Counted from the stretch's first letter, positions 44,967-53,843 are shown. The stretch: DNA of 64,000 bases from Candidatus Electrothrix rattekaaiensis (GCA_032595675.1 JAVQMD010000001.1:2326640-2390639), one strand, 5' to 3'. Made by a program: numbers and translations. The notes: generated by a model not told the origin, from the sequence alone.

Positions 44967-45501
44967 TCTTTCTCCTTTATTAATATAACACCCATCCCTT
45001 CCCTCTGGGGAGGGACAACAAAAAATGAAAGGTAAGCCGGGCGACTCCAAGGAGCCATCCGGTACTTTCATATAAAAACGTGCGGATAAAATGCTTACGG
45101 CAAAAAAACATCTCAACCTATGATGCTGTAGATATGACATCCATCCTGGCGAATATACCATACCTGCACCCAAAACAGTCTCTGCCAAGCAATAAAATTA
45201 TAGTAACGTATTCTTCTGAAAAAAAACACTAACTTTTCGCCGCTGGTTGCTGAGTTTAAAATTTCAGAAAAGTCATTTTTTCCCTTGATCTTCAAAAACA
45301 TAACGGTCTTTTTTAAAAAAACTTTCTTTTTAGTAAAAAAAATTATACCCTAGACTTGACAGGTATAAAAAACTGAATTATCTTGTCCCGTATCGAATAG
45401 GATATATCAACCAATGAATAACATAGAAAGAATACCCTGCATATTCCCCTAAAAGGCCTCAGCCAACTTATGCGGTATCCATACACCTCTGGAGAAACAA
45501 C
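44967..45501. other. Intergenic region with REP-like hairpin and promoter
   Basis: 44986-45020 holds a CACCCATCCCTTCCCTC-type hairpin also found at 62528-62560. A plus-strand promoter TTGACA (45356-45361), 17 nt, TATCTT (45379-45384) serves the lipoprotein gene. No other gene seen. Confidence 0.55.
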
Positions 45502-45819
45502 ATGAAGACAACATACATCCAAGTATTTCAACGACTTACTATCGTCCTTGCCTTGTCCCTGACCCTCGGTTGCACTCCAGTAAAAGCACTCTCTGATTGT
45601 GATCCTGATCATCCGCAAAATGAAAACAGTGCTGCTCTACCGGACTTCGGATTCAGTCCTGGCAGAACCTGCAATGAAGCCGCTTCCGAGGCAGCTCCTT
45701 CGGATAATTCTGAACATGATGATGCTCTTTTGAAAGATATTGAAGAACCTCTGGATAGCCCGTCTTCAGATCTGGTTGCCACCCCTGCCGCTCTTGAGAA
45801 AAAACAACCAACCAGCTGA
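45502..45819 (+). CDS. Small lipoprotein, unknown function
   Basis: 105 residues with a signal sequence and lipobox LTLGC (Cys near residue 25). The mature part is acidic and Ser/Pro-rich with no recognised domain. It has its own promoter and is followed by a terminator at 45864-45904, so it is monocistronic. Confidence 0.7.
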   Translation: MKTTYIQVFQRLTIVLALSLTLGCTPVKALSDCDPDHPQNENSAALPDFGFSPGRTCNEAASEAAPSDNSEHDDALLKDIEEPLDSPSSDLVATPAALEKKQPTS

Positions 45820-45863
45820 GTTGCAATCCTGACAGTTGCAATTCTAGCCAACATGTAAATGAA

Positions 45864-45904
45864 AAGGGGGAGACTGCGGTGCAGCCTCCCCCCTTCTTTT
45901 TTCC
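45864..45904 (+). terminator. Terminator after the lipoprotein gene
   Basis: GGGGGAG pairs with CTCCCCC around a 13-nt loop, followed by TTCTTTTTT. Confidence 0.8.
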
Positions 45905-45942
45905 CTCGCCTCATCTGATCAAAAAAGCTGATCAAGAAAATA

Positions 45943-46012
45943 TCAGATCGCCTCCCCCCTCTCTCTCCGGTACGAACCCGGATTACTTTTTCCACAGGCA
46001 GAACAAAAATAA
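45943..46012 (-). pseudogene. Remnant of a P-II (glnK) gene 3' end
   Basis: On the minus strand this encodes [20 protein letters not shown], matching the end of the intact glnK at 46796-47134 in sequence and orientation. Only the last ~24 codons survive. It lies 0.8 kb from the parent copy, pointing to local duplication and deletion around the intervening toxin-antitoxin pair. Confidence 0.75.
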
Positions 46013-46128
46013 ACCGAAGAATACTTTCATATACATTTAAAGAAGATATGCCGCAAGTCTTTCTATGGAGAATGAGCCAGAAAAAATCACTTGAGATCTA
46101 AGGTCATAAAAACGCCAGCAAGGGGTCG

Positions 46129-46157
46129 TTGACATCACAACGTTATAGCGTTATGAT
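46129..46157 (+). promoter_or_regulatory. Promoter and operator of the RHH/RelE pair
   Basis: TTGACA, 17 nt, TATGAT. The spacer carries AACGTTATAGCGTT, an imperfect palindrome placed where an autoregulating antitoxin would block RNA polymerase. Confidence 0.6.
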
Positions 46158-46202
46158 ATGAGATATATCACTGTTGAACAATTTCGCAGGAGGAACCGAA
46201 CT

Positions 46203-46436
46203 ATGCCAGCCCTTACCAAAAGATCAACTATTTATTTTGATCCGGCTCTTCATAACATTCTGAAAATAAAAGCTGTAGAATCATCCCGTTCAATCTCGGA
46301 GCTTGTCAATGAAGCAATACTTCATGAATTTTCAGAAGACGCAGAGGATTTGGAAGACTTTAAAAAAAGAGCATCAGAGCCGTCAATCTCTTTTGAAGAT
46401 CTTCTGAAGGAACTGAAAGCAGATGGTAAAATATAA
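46203..46436 (+). CDS. Ribbon-helix-helix antitoxin
   Basis: 77 residues from ATG 46203 (AGGAGG upstream). STIYFDPALHNILKIKAVESSRSISELVNEAI is a CopG/RHH DNA-binding domain, and the acidic C-terminal tail wraps the toxin. It overlaps the toxin gene by 14 nt. Confidence 0.88.
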   Translation: MPALTKRSTIYFDPALHNILKIKAVESSRSISELVNEAILHEFSEDAEDLEDFKKRASEPSISFEDLLKELKADGKI

Positions 46437-46680
46437 AATCCAGGTAAAGAAATCAGCAGCAAAAGAACTCGGTAAAATCCCTCAAAAAGACCTCGTCAAG
46501 ATACTCGACAAAATAGAACGTCTTGCAACAAATCCGCACCCGATCGGGAGTATCAAGCTGACGAATCAAAAGAAATACAGGATACGCATCGGCAATTACC
46601 GGGTGCTGTACAGTATCGAAGATGATATTTTGACCGTATTTGTCGTTAAAGTCAGTCATAGGAAAAATATTTACCGCTAA
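46423..46680 (+). CDS. RelE/ParE family toxin
   Basis: 85 residues: YKIQVKKSAAKELGKIP at the start and KYRIRIGNYRVLYSIEDDILTVFVVKVSHRKNIYR at the end, the full RelE fold with its basic active-site residues. Ribosome-dependent mRNA cleavage is the usual activity. Paired with the RHH antitoxin just upstream. Confidence 0.92.
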   Translation: MVKYKIQVKKSAAKELGKIPQKDLVKILDKIERLATNPHPIGSIKLTNQKKYRIRIGNYRVLYSIEDDILTVFVVKVSHRKNIYR

Positions 46681-46735
46681 CTTTATGCTAAAATTACGCC
46701 GATGCCGAGTGTCTTCGGCCAGATAACACAGAAAA

Positions 46736-46771
46736 GGGAGACCCGCCTTATGCGCCGGTCTCCCTTTTTTT
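46736..46771. terminator. Bidirectional terminator between relE and glnK
   Basis: GGGAGACC pairs with GGTCTCCC; TTTTTTT follows on plus, TTTT on minus. It separates the convergent toxin and glnK units. Confidence 0.85.
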
Positions 46772-46795
46772 GCCTCACCTCCTGTTACGAACTTG

Positions 46796-47173
<378 letters not shown>

Positions 47174-48523
47174 TTAATCCCTGGTAAATTCCGGATAGGC
47201 TTCCAAGCCGCATTCAGCAACATCCACACCTTCCATTTCATGTTCTTCGCTGACCCTAAGCCCCATCACGGACTTGAGAATCATCCAGGCAACAAAGGAT
47301 GCACCAAAGGACCAAGCAAAAATAACCACAATACCAATGAGCTGACTTACCAGAGAGGCGTCAGGATTGGTAAAGGCAACAGCCACCAGCCCGAAGGTAC
47401 CTACAACGCCATGCACGGAAATGGCACCCACCGGATCGTCAATTTTCGCCTTATCGATAAAGATAATAGCATACACCACCAGAAGACCGGCAAGGATACC
47501 GACGATTGTCGAAGCAAACGGGGACGGAGCCAAAGGTTCAGCAGTGATGGCCACCAGCCCGGCAAGCGCACCGTTCAGGGCCATAGTTAAATCAGCCTTG
47601 CCAAACCAGAACTGAGAGAGCAACAGGGCTGCGACGAGGCCACCGGCAGCGGCTGTGTTGGTATTCACAAAGACCTTGGCCACTGCATTGGCTTCGTCCA
47701 CATTGCTGATCATTAATTCGGAACCGCCGTTAAAACCGAACCAACCGAACCAGAGGATAAAAGTTCCCAGGGTTGCCAAGGGCAGGTTGCAACCGGGAAT
47801 AGCATACACTCGACCGTCTTTACCGTATTTTCCCTTACGCGCACCGAGGAGCAGCACAGCGGCCAAGGCTGCCGACGCCCCACAGAGATGAACTAGGCCG
47901 GAACCAGCAAAATCAAGAAAGCCGAGACCGTCAAGAAAACCACCGCCCCATTTCCAGAAACCGCTCACCGGGTAGATAAAACCGGTCATAACCACGGAAA
48001 AGGCCAGGAAGGCCCAAAGCTTCATCCGCTCGGCCACGGCACCAGAGACAATGGACATGGCAGTGGCCACAAAAACCACCTGAAAAAAGAAGTCTGCCAT
48101 TTTGGAGTGGCCGCCTCCGTTTTTCACCACCTCGCCCACAGCGTTTTCTCCGCCAAAGAAGAGCCCCAAGCTCGGCAGCCAGCTATTTATGCTCCCTTCG
48201 TACATAATATTATAACCGACCACTAAATACATTAAGCAGGCTATGGCGTAGAGAGCAATATTCTTGGTGAGAATTTCCACCGTATTCTTGCTGCGCACCA
48301 AGCCCGCCTCCAGCATGGCAAAACCTGCCGCCATCCACATGACCAAGGCACCGGACATAAGGAAGTAAAAGGTGTCCACCGAATAGGAAAGCTGAATCAG
48401 ATTATCACCGACAGATGCCTCTTCGGCAAACGCCGGACCAGCCAGAACCAGCACGGCCAGCCCGACCAACAGAGCTGTTCCGCTATGGAATATTTTATTA
48501 CGCACACTTGTCATTTTTTCCAC
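47174..48523 (-). CDS. amtB: Ammonium transporter
   Basis: About 449 residues with a signal sequence and 11 TM helices. Conserved pore histidines lie in DFAGSGLVHLCGASAA and AISVHGVVGTFG. Starts at GTG 48523 or ATG 48514; GAGG precedes the GTG. First gene of an amtB-glnK operon with a sigma-54 promoter about 77 bp upstream. Confidence 0.96.
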   Translation of the reverse strand: MEKMTSVRNKIFHSGTALLVGLAVLVLAGPAFAEEASVGDNLIQLSYSVDTFYFLMSGALVMWMAAGFAMLEAGLVRSKNTVEILTKNIALYAIACLMYLVVGYNIMYEGSINSWLPSLGLFFGGENAVGEVVKNGGGHSKMADFFFQVVFVATAMSIVSGAVAERMKLWAFLAFSVVMTGFIYPVSGFWKWGGGFLDGLGFLDFAGSGLVHLCGASAALAAVLLLGARKGKYGKDGRVYAIPGCNLPLATLGTFILWFGWFGFNGGSELMISNVDEANAVAKVFVNTNTAAAGGLVAALLLSQFWFGKADLTMALNGALAGLVAITAEPLAPSPFASTIVGILAGLLVVYAIIFIDKAKIDDPVGAISVHGVVGTFGLVAVAFTNPDASLVSQLIGIVVIFAWSFGASFVAWMILKSVMGLRVSEEHEMEGVDVAECGLEAYPEFTRD

Positions 48524-48599
48524 GTTACCTACCTCATTTCCTGTAATTGATTGCGCCTGCCTGAGAGCAGACTGTTCTTGCTTCCTCTTATGAATGAAT

Positions 48600-48614
48600 G
48601 CACAGCGTATGCCA
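48600..48614 (-). promoter_or_regulatory. Sigma-54 promoter of amtB-glnK
   Basis: TGGCATACGCTGTGC fits TGGCAC-N5-TTGC at the GG and GC positions with correct spacing, though it is the weakest of the three sigma-54 sites here. The gene-free stretch 48615-49012 shows nothing else. Confidence 0.6.
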
Positions 48615-49012
48615 CCGGAGCTTCTGTGGGTTCAATAACGAAAAAACATACTATTAACAAAAAAAGAAACCTCCAGCCTTTTCCTGACAAGTTATCACTT
48701 AATCACATTTTCGTAAAGTTTCAAGCAAAAAATAACACGAAAAAGTTACAAAAAGACAATGTAGCCCTTCTTTACAAAAGGTCATGCAGAGCAGGTTAAA
48801 CGTACACATCACATTTCAACCCGCCAAAAAACACATTCACGACTTTCCCCCGAATAAAATTCACAAAAACCCACAAATTTGACATAAAGAGACCTTATCG
48901 GCAAAAAGTCTTCATAAATGTAAACCCCCACTATAGACGCTCATCATAAGCCATACTCCTTCCGGAAAAGCAACATGCTGTTTATAAAAAACATTTATGT
49001 TTTTCAAGTCAA

Positions 49013-49027
49013 TGGCACAAGCCTTGC
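49013..49027 (+). promoter_or_regulatory. Sigma-54 promoter of the NifB/NifX-like operon
   Basis: TGGCACAAGCCTTGC is a perfect -24/-12 consensus, 63 bp before ATG 49091. An activator such as NifA is expected. A TGT-N9-ACA lies 37 bp upstream, one base short of the NifA site. Confidence 0.85.
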
Positions 49028-49090
49028 TAATTAAAGAAAAACAGCACTGACCTAAAGAACGATCAGAGCACTTAACCCTAGGAAAAAAAT

Positions 49091-50245
49091 ATGAGCATTC
49101 AGCTATCATCAGATACAGCAGTAAAGAAACCCTGCGAAAAATCCATGCAGATTGACTCTCTGGTCCTGCCGGCTGCCCCGCAGGCAAATAACAGAAAACG
49201 TTTCGGCGAGATTGAAAAGCCTGATCCGGCCCTGCTGCCGGATGAAGCCGTGGCCTGGATCGGTGATCTTATCAAAGGAGGCAAGGAGATTCACAGCATA
49301 AATATCTCCGGGCCGGGCGATGCCTTGGCAGCCCCGGACACGCTTTTCTTTCTTCTTGATCTGCTCAAGGAAAAATATCCCGACTACCCGGTCAAACTGA
49401 CCACCATAGGTCTCAACGCAGCATCACTTGCTGCTGATCTGGCCAGCAAGGGGATTACCCAGGTTAACCTCCAAGTCGAAGCAGCGTCCGCAGACATTGT
49501 AAAAAAAATATACGCCTGGATTCGCCCCGATAAAAAAACGGTACCGCTTCCTGAAGCGATAGAATTCCTATTTCAGGAGCAGGGAAAGGCAATAGTCGCA
49601 CTCAAAGATGCCGGAATTCCAGTCAATATACAGACCACAATCTATCCCGGCATAAACGACGAGCATATAGCTCCTCTTGCTGAAAAAGCTGCCTCCTGGG
49701 GCGCATCATCCATAACCCTGCTTCCCTTTGAGCCGGTTTCCGAGGAAGAAACACTAGAAGCCTGCGACGCTGATCTACTTGAGAGCGCGAAGAAAGCCGC
49801 TGCAGCCCATCTTGAAGTTATTGATGATAAGGACGTATATCTGCCGCCCCCATCAGGCGGAGAGTTCCAAAATGCAACAACCCTGCTGCCCAAACCGAGC
49901 AAAGAACGCCCGAATGTGGCCGTGGTCAGCACAAGCGGCATGGATGTGGATCTCCATCTCGGCCAGGCTGACAGGGTATTGATTTACGGCCCTCGTGAGG
50001 ACGGACTGGCCTGCCTGTTGGAGTCTCGAACCGCGCCCGCAGCAGGCAGCGGCGATTCTCGCTGGCAAGCCCTGGCTGAAAAATGCCTGTTTGACTGTTT
50101 TGCTCTGCTGGCAAGCAATGCCGGGCAAAATCCGCAAAAGGTTCTGGAAGATATGGGTATCAAGGTATTGCTGACCGAAGAGAATATCGAAGGCACCGTC
50201 GATGTACTCTACGGCGGCGGCAAAAAGAAGAAATGTAAAAAATAA
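49091..50245 (+). CDS. NifB-like / NifX-like fusion without the radical-SAM cysteine motif
   Basis: 384 residues. Residues ~50-240 follow the NifB barrel: INISGPGDALAAP, VNLQVEAASADIVKKIYAWIRP, and VNIQTTIYPGINDEHIAPLAEKAA. Where NifB has CxxxCxxC this protein reads NNRKRFGE, so no SAM [4Fe-4S] cluster can form there. Residues ~270-370 are a NifX/NafY-type FeMo-cofactor-binding domain (VAVVSTSGMDVDLHLGQADRVLIY). It may carry or store NifB-co rather than make it. First gene of a sigma-54 operon. Confidence 0.8.
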   Translation: MSIQLSSDTAVKKPCEKSMQIDSLVLPAAPQANNRKRFGEIEKPDPALLPDEAVAWIGDLIKGGKEIHSINISGPGDALAAPDTLFFLLDLLKEKYPDYPVKLTTIGLNAASLAADLASKGITQVNLQVEAASADIVKKIYAWIRPDKKTVPLPEAIEFLFQEQGKAIVALKDAGIPVNIQTTIYPGINDEHIAPLAEKAASWGASSITLLPFEPVSEEETLEACDADLLESAKKAAAAHLEVIDDKDVYLPPPSGGEFQNATTLLPKPSKERPNVAVVSTSGMDVDLHLGQADRVLIYGPREDGLACLLESRTAPAAGSGDSRWQALAEKCLFDCFALLASNAGQNPQKVLEDMGIKVLLTEENIEGTVDVLYGGGKKKKCKK

Positions 50246-50311
50246 TACTAAACAAAAACGGCGGGCAAATGGTCAACCGTTTTCATCTCAAGAGATCAAA
50301 AGGAGCAAAAA

Positions 50312-50617
50312 ATGGCAATTTCAGAACGGCAGATCCTGCTCTGTCAGAGCTTTCGTGCGGCAGGAGATAAAAAAGGTATCTGTCATAAGCAGAGCGAAGG
50401 GCTACTGCAATACATTGAAGAAGAAGTATTGGATCGCGGTTTAGACTGCCTGATAAGCGGCACTACCTGCCTGAAGCAATGCGAAAAGGGACCGGTTATG
50501 GTTATTCAGCCGGAGAACTGGTGGTTCGGTAGCGTGGATAGTGAAGAGGCAGTTGATGCTATCCTGGACGGACTAGAAGATGGCGAAGCGGCAGCAGATT
50601 ATCTGCTGGAAAGCTGA
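50312..50617 (+). CDS. Thioredoxin-like [2Fe-2S] ferredoxin
   Basis: 101 residues after AAAAGGAG. Cysteines at ILLCQ, GICHK, TTCLKQC fit the thioredoxin-fold 2Fe-2S ferredoxin family seen in nif regions. Probable electron carrier for cofactor assembly or nitrogenase. Lies 66 nt after the NifB/NifX-like gene. Confidence 0.85.
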   Translation: MAISERQILLCQSFRAAGDKKGICHKQSEGLLQYIEEEVLDRGLDCLISGTTCLKQCEKGPVMVIQPENWWFGSVDSEEAVDAILDGLEDGEAAADYLLES

Positions 50618-50629
50618 GATAACAGACCC

Positions 50630-51112
50630 ATGAGCGGGATAATGCCGGACATTGCCGGGAAAATACTGATCCGCAGAGCGCGGGAAGAGGATCTCACAGG
50701 CCTAGTCTTTCTGCTGGAAGTGTTGTTCAGCATTGAAAAGGATTTTACCTTTAATGCGGATACACAGAAACGAGGGTTGCGCCTACTCTTGCAGAGACCC
50801 GACACTGCGGTTCTGGTGGCGGAACGACAGGGTCGGATCATAGGCATGTGTACAGCGCAACTGCTCATCTCCACTGCGGAGGGCGGATTATCCACTCTGG
50901 TGGAAGATGTTGTTATTCTGCCCGCTTGGCAGGCACAGGGCACAGGCAGGAGACTCATGGATGCCATTGCGGAATGGTCCGCGCTGCAGGGCGCAACTCG
51001 AATTCAATTACTCGCTGATCGCAATAATACAAGGGCACTGGGCTTTTATAATCGGATAGGCTACCGACCCACTGACCTGATCTGCCTACGAAAGATAAAG
51101 GGAGCTGGGTAA
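50630..51112 (+). CDS. GNAT family N-acetyltransferase
   Basis: 160 residues with VVILPAWQAQGTGRRLMDAIAEW (acetyl-CoA loop Q/RxxGxG/A) and a RNNTRALGFYNRIGY C-terminus. Twelve nt after the ferredoxin and overlapping the next gene by 1 nt, so part of the nif-type operon. Substrate unknown. Confidence 0.88.
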   Translation: MSGIMPDIAGKILIRRAREEDLTGLVFLLEVLFSIEKDFTFNADTQKRGLRLLLQRPDTAVLVAERQGRIIGMCTAQLLISTAEGGLSTLVEDVVILPAWQAQGTGRRLMDAIAEWSALQGATRIQLLADRNNTRALGFYNRIGYRPTDLICLRKIKGAG

Positions 51113-51546
51113 TGGCAACAAAAGAGGAGTTGATCCCCTTAACAGGAATTCAACCGATTAGAGGTTGGGAGGAATTTCTCCATGACGGAGATGCCTACCA
51201 CAAGACGGCAACTGCGGCCTACAAGAAAAAAAACAAAATTTTTACTTCGGAGATTCTGTATAATCTGATTGCTATGGCCATTGAAAAATTCGTCATGGCA
51301 GCCCTGATGCGACATGGGACTCTGCCCTATAACCACACAATGGCGGATCTGGTCGAGGCGATGGAGACCACCTTTCCCGGCAAAATGGGGGATATCGGAG
51401 AGGGTTTGCTGGAGATGGACAAATATCAGGAGATATGCGATCTTGACGGCTTTAAAATCACCCCGCCGGGGATGGAGAAGATTTCCGGAATGCTGGGACT
51501 GGCCGACAAGATGCAGACCTTGGTAACGGAAGAGCTTGTTTGCTGA
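51112..51546 (+). CDS. Nif-operon-associated helical protein
   Basis: 144 residues, mostly helical, with an AIEKFVMAALMRHGTLPYNHTMADLVEAME stretch like HEPN/nucleotidyltransferase-substrate bundles. No catalytic motif assigned. Coupled to the GNAT gene (1-nt overlap). Confidence 0.6.
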   Translation: MATKEELIPLTGIQPIRGWEEFLHDGDAYHKTATAAYKKKNKIFTSEILYNLIAMAIEKFVMAALMRHGTLPYNHTMADLVEAMETTFPGKMGDIGEGLLEMDKYQEICDLDGFKITPPGMEKISGMLGLADKMQTLVTEELVC

Positions 51547-51568
51547 ATATATAACGGAGCGATTTGGA

Positions 51569-51880
51569 ATGAGTGAGAAAATACCTATAATGAAACTTGG
51601 CGTTGTCAAGGAAATCGTGGAAGCAACCGGCATGGGTATTTCCTATGCCTATGAAGACCTTATTTTTCTCGACCATAATGCCCTCCTCCTTCAATTCACC
51701 CAAGACAGTGACAAGGTTCTGGTGCATACCAACAAAGAGGCGGACACGGAACCGGCTCAGGCAAGTCTTGCAGCCTTGCAACAGGCTGCTCAGGAAAGAG
51801 AAATGACCTTTCTTGAAGGTCAGGTATATGCCTTGACCCAAGGAGAAGACGAGCAGATCAATATTGAATTTATCCCATAA
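51569..51880 (+). CDS. Nif-operon-associated hypothetical protein
   Basis: 103 residues from ATG 51569 (GGAG upstream). Begins MSEKIPIMKLGVVKEIVEA; small alpha/beta composition, acidic C-terminus. Family not recognised. Its position between the helical protein and the Nif11-like gene implies a nitrogen-fixation-linked role. Confidence 0.6.
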   Translation: MSEKIPIMKLGVVKEIVEATGMGISYAYEDLIFLDHNALLLQFTQDSDKVLVHTNKEADTEPAQASLAALQQAAQEREMTFLEGQVYALTQGEDEQINIEFIP

Positions 51881-51923
51881 CAGGGATAGGCATGACTATA
51901 ACTCTATAAGCAAGGAGAATCCG

Positions 51924-52145
51924 GTGGCAAAAAAAGACGTTGAAGCATTGTTGATAGCAGGTGGCGAGGACAAACATGTCCGGGCAAAATATGATGTTCC
52001 GGGCAATAAGGAAGAGTTTATCGCCTTAGCGGCAGAAGATGGTTACACCTTTACACTGGAAGAACTTGATGAGGTTCTTCAGGAAGCCGGGGACGTATTT
52101 GACAAGTACGGCAACCCGCCCAAGCGCTCTATCTGGTGGACCTGA
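51924..52145 (+). CDS. Nif11-like peptide
   Basis: 73 residues from GTG 51924 with AGGAG upstream. The segment KYDVPGNKEEFIALAAEDGYTFTLEELDEVL carries the Nif11 signature (hydrophobic positions and G-Y-x-F/I-T-x-E-E-L). The tail KYGNPPKRSIWWT is short. Nif11 peptides occur both in nif operons and as leaders of ribosomally made peptide products; the nif context favours the first. Ends at a strong terminator. Confidence 0.75.
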   Translation: MAKKDVEALLIAGGEDKHVRAKYDVPGNKEEFIALAAEDGYTFTLEELDEVLQEAGDVFDKYGNPPKRSIWWT

Positions 52146-52173
52146 TGCAGGTTCATTGAGAATCGGCTCATGT

Positions 52174-52285
52174 ACCCCTGTCGCGGCTTGCGGCAGGGGT
52201 ATTTTTTTGCCACGCTGAACAGTGCTTCCTCTGATTGCGCACAACCCTCTGTTGACAATACGGTTTCATTGCTGTTAATGTGCGG
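52174..52285 (+). repeat. Terminator-promoter cassette, copy 1
   Basis: CCCCTG...CAGGGG hairpin (52175-52199) with TTTTTTT, then about 50 bp later CTGTTGACAAT, a -35 element. The same layout recurs at 52934, 53844 and 56739. It terminates the nif-type operon and starts the pilP-like unit. Confidence 0.75.
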
Positions 52286-52389
52286 GTGAGCAACACAGGG
52301 ATTACTCCTGACAACACGAATATCATCTGTTATCAGAGACAGGTCAGTCCTTGCAGGCAAAATTATCCACACCAAAAGGAGGTCGTTCC

Positions 52390-52884
52390 ATGAGAGCTAT
52401 TTTTAAACACAGATACGTGTTCACTGCCGTTCTGACCTTGGCAGGATTCCTCTATATTTCGGTGCAAGCGAACGAACAGCCAAAAAACGAAAAACAACAG
52501 GTTCTCCCGGCAACCACTCTCCGGGGGTACCATCAATTCGATTATAAATTCGAAGATCGACCTGATCCTTTTCTCCCCTTTTTTAACATCAAGAAGCCCC
52601 CAAAAGAAGAAATAATTGAGACAAATCCGATCTTGACTGAACTGCAGGGGTTTGCACCAGGACAGTTAAGGCTTGTTGCGGTGATGGCTTTTAAGGACAA
52701 AAATATAGCCATGCTGGAAGATGTCACAGGAAAGGGCCATCTGGTAGAACAAGGCACGCTCATTGGCCGACATGGGATTGTCTCCAGCATTAAGGCTGAC
52801 TTGCTCTTAGTTACGGAATCCTATGAAACCACAACGGGAAGGAAAGTCGTCAAAGAGATCCCCATGCACATGCAACAACAATAG
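52390..52884 (+). CDS. PilP-like type IV pilus assembly protein
   Basis: 164 residues from ATG 52390 (AAAGGAGG upstream). An N-terminal hydrophobic anchor is followed by DRPDPFLPFF and LTELQGFAPGQLRLVAVMAFKDKNIAMLED...GHLVEQGTLIGRHGIVSSI, the PilP beta-domain pattern. PilP normally links PilN/PilO to the secretin PilQ; none of those is nearby, so this is an orphan. Confidence 0.8.
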   Translation: MRAIFKHRYVFTAVLTLAGFLYISVQANEQPKNEKQQVLPATTLRGYHQFDYKFEDRPDPFLPFFNIKKPPKEEIIETNPILTELQGFAPGQLRLVAVMAFKDKNIAMLEDVTGKGHLVEQGTLIGRHGIVSSIKADLLLVTESYETTTGRKVVKEIPMHMQQQ

Positions 52885-52933
52885 TGGACTGGCCTATAAA
52901 ATAACGAATGAGGTGTGGTTGAAATGCACCGCC

Positions 52934-53076
52934 CCCCTGTCGCAGTATTGCGGCGGGGGTATTTTTTTGCGCTTGCTGAAGCGTACCTGTTCTGATCTCA
53001 AGCACCTCTCTGTTGACAATCAGGTTTCATCACTGCTATTGTACGAATACATACGATTCATTGCAGAGTGAGGAGG
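52934..53076 (+). repeat. Terminator-promoter cassette, copy 2
   Basis: CCCCCTGTCGCAGTATTGCG hairpin plus TTTTTTT, then TTGACA (53013-53018), 18 nt, TATTGT. Nearly identical over ~140 bp to copy 3 at 53844-53985, including the ribosome-site region. Confidence 0.8.
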
Positions 53077-53083
53077 AAGTATC

Positions 53084-53284
53084 ATGCGGATTGCACGTCA
53101 GTATATAGTCAACGAACAGGATCGGAGGACAGCCGTCCTGCTTGACATTGAAACCTTTGAAAAGATAGAGGAGATTATTGAGAATCATGCTCTTTACCGT
53201 CTGATGGAAGAAAAGGACGAAGACGATGAAGTTCTGGATTCGGATGATGCTTCATTACCTGATGTGGCGGGCAAGATTTACTGA
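53084..53284 (+). CDS. Small antitoxin-like protein
   Basis: 66 residues after AGGAGG. RIARQYIVNEQDRRTAVLLDIETFEKIEEIIE resembles Phd/RelB-type N-terminal domains; the acidic tail DEDDEVLDSDDAS is typical of a toxin-wrapping region. Overlaps the DUF4258 gene by 1 nt. Confidence 0.7.
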   Translation: MRIARQYIVNEQDRRTAVLLDIETFEKIEEIIENHALYRLMEEKDEDDEVLDSDDASLPDVAGKIY

Positions 53285-53562
53285 TGAAAATGTCTAAGAT
53301 CAGGAGAATACAACAGCTGATTGTTGATAGAGATTATTTCATGTCAGCGCATGCTGAAGAAGAAATGCTGGACGATGATCTTGAAAGAAAAGATATTGAA
53401 AACGCTATCCTCAAAGGCAGAATCGAAAAGAAGATGACGCATGATAAACGAGGAACAAGGTATCGTATTGAAGGACCGGCAAGAGACGGAAGACGAATTC
53501 ATGTAATATGCAGATTCAGAGAAAATGCCGGTCTTATCTTTATAACTGTTTATGCATTATAG
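53284..53562 (+). CDS. DUF4258 (RelE-like) putative toxin
   Basis: 92 residues. Contains FMSAHAEEEMLDDDLERKDIENAILKGRIEKK and RYRIEGPARDGRRIHVICRF, the DUF4258 pattern (SxHA...E...I...G.I...Y...G......V). Members are predicted small RNases. Flanked on both sides by antitoxin candidates. Confidence 0.8.
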   Translation: MKMSKIRRIQQLIVDRDYFMSAHAEEEMLDDDLERKDIENAILKGRIEKKMTHDKRGTRYRIEGPARDGRRIHVICRFRENAGLIFITVYAL

Positions 53563-53567
53563 GTGAA

Positions 53568-53807
53568 ATGATGATCTGCGAATTTTGTGAAGGAGTAACA
53601 CGCAGCAGGAATGTCAAACGTCAGCATTGGATGAACAAGAAACTCTATATTGTTGAAAATGTCCAAGCTGAAGTCTGTACCGAGTGCGGAGAGCGATATT
53701 TTCATGCAAAGACACTTGATGCGGTTGACGAATATCTTTCAAAAAAGCACTCTGTTAAAAAGAAAATCTCTGTTGAGATAGTTCGATTTGTTCCTGCAAC
53801 TGCTTAG
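53568..53807 (+). CDS. YgiT-type zinc-finger protein (MqsA N-terminal-like)
   Basis: 79 residues from ATG 53568. CEFC and CTECGE form a zinc finger as in MqsA/YgiT, followed by FHAKTLDAVDEYL. No HTH domain follows, so it is the short class often paired with DUF4258 toxins. Six nt after the DUF4258 gene. Confidence 0.82.
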   Translation: MMICEFCEGVTRSRNVKRQHWMNKKLYIVENVQAEVCTECGERYFHAKTLDAVDEYLSKKHSVKKKISVEIVRFVPATA

Positions 53808-53843
53808 TTCTTCGTCAGCAACTGCCTTAACCGGTCGCCCTTG

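Noticed and set aside
45609-45995. 128-codon minus-strand frame
   Set aside because: Its beginning is the P-II remnant and the rest is antisense to the lipoprotein gene.
48980-48995. NifA upstream activator site TGT-N10-ACA for the 49013 promoter
   Set aside because: The spacing seen is N9, one base short; not called as a site.
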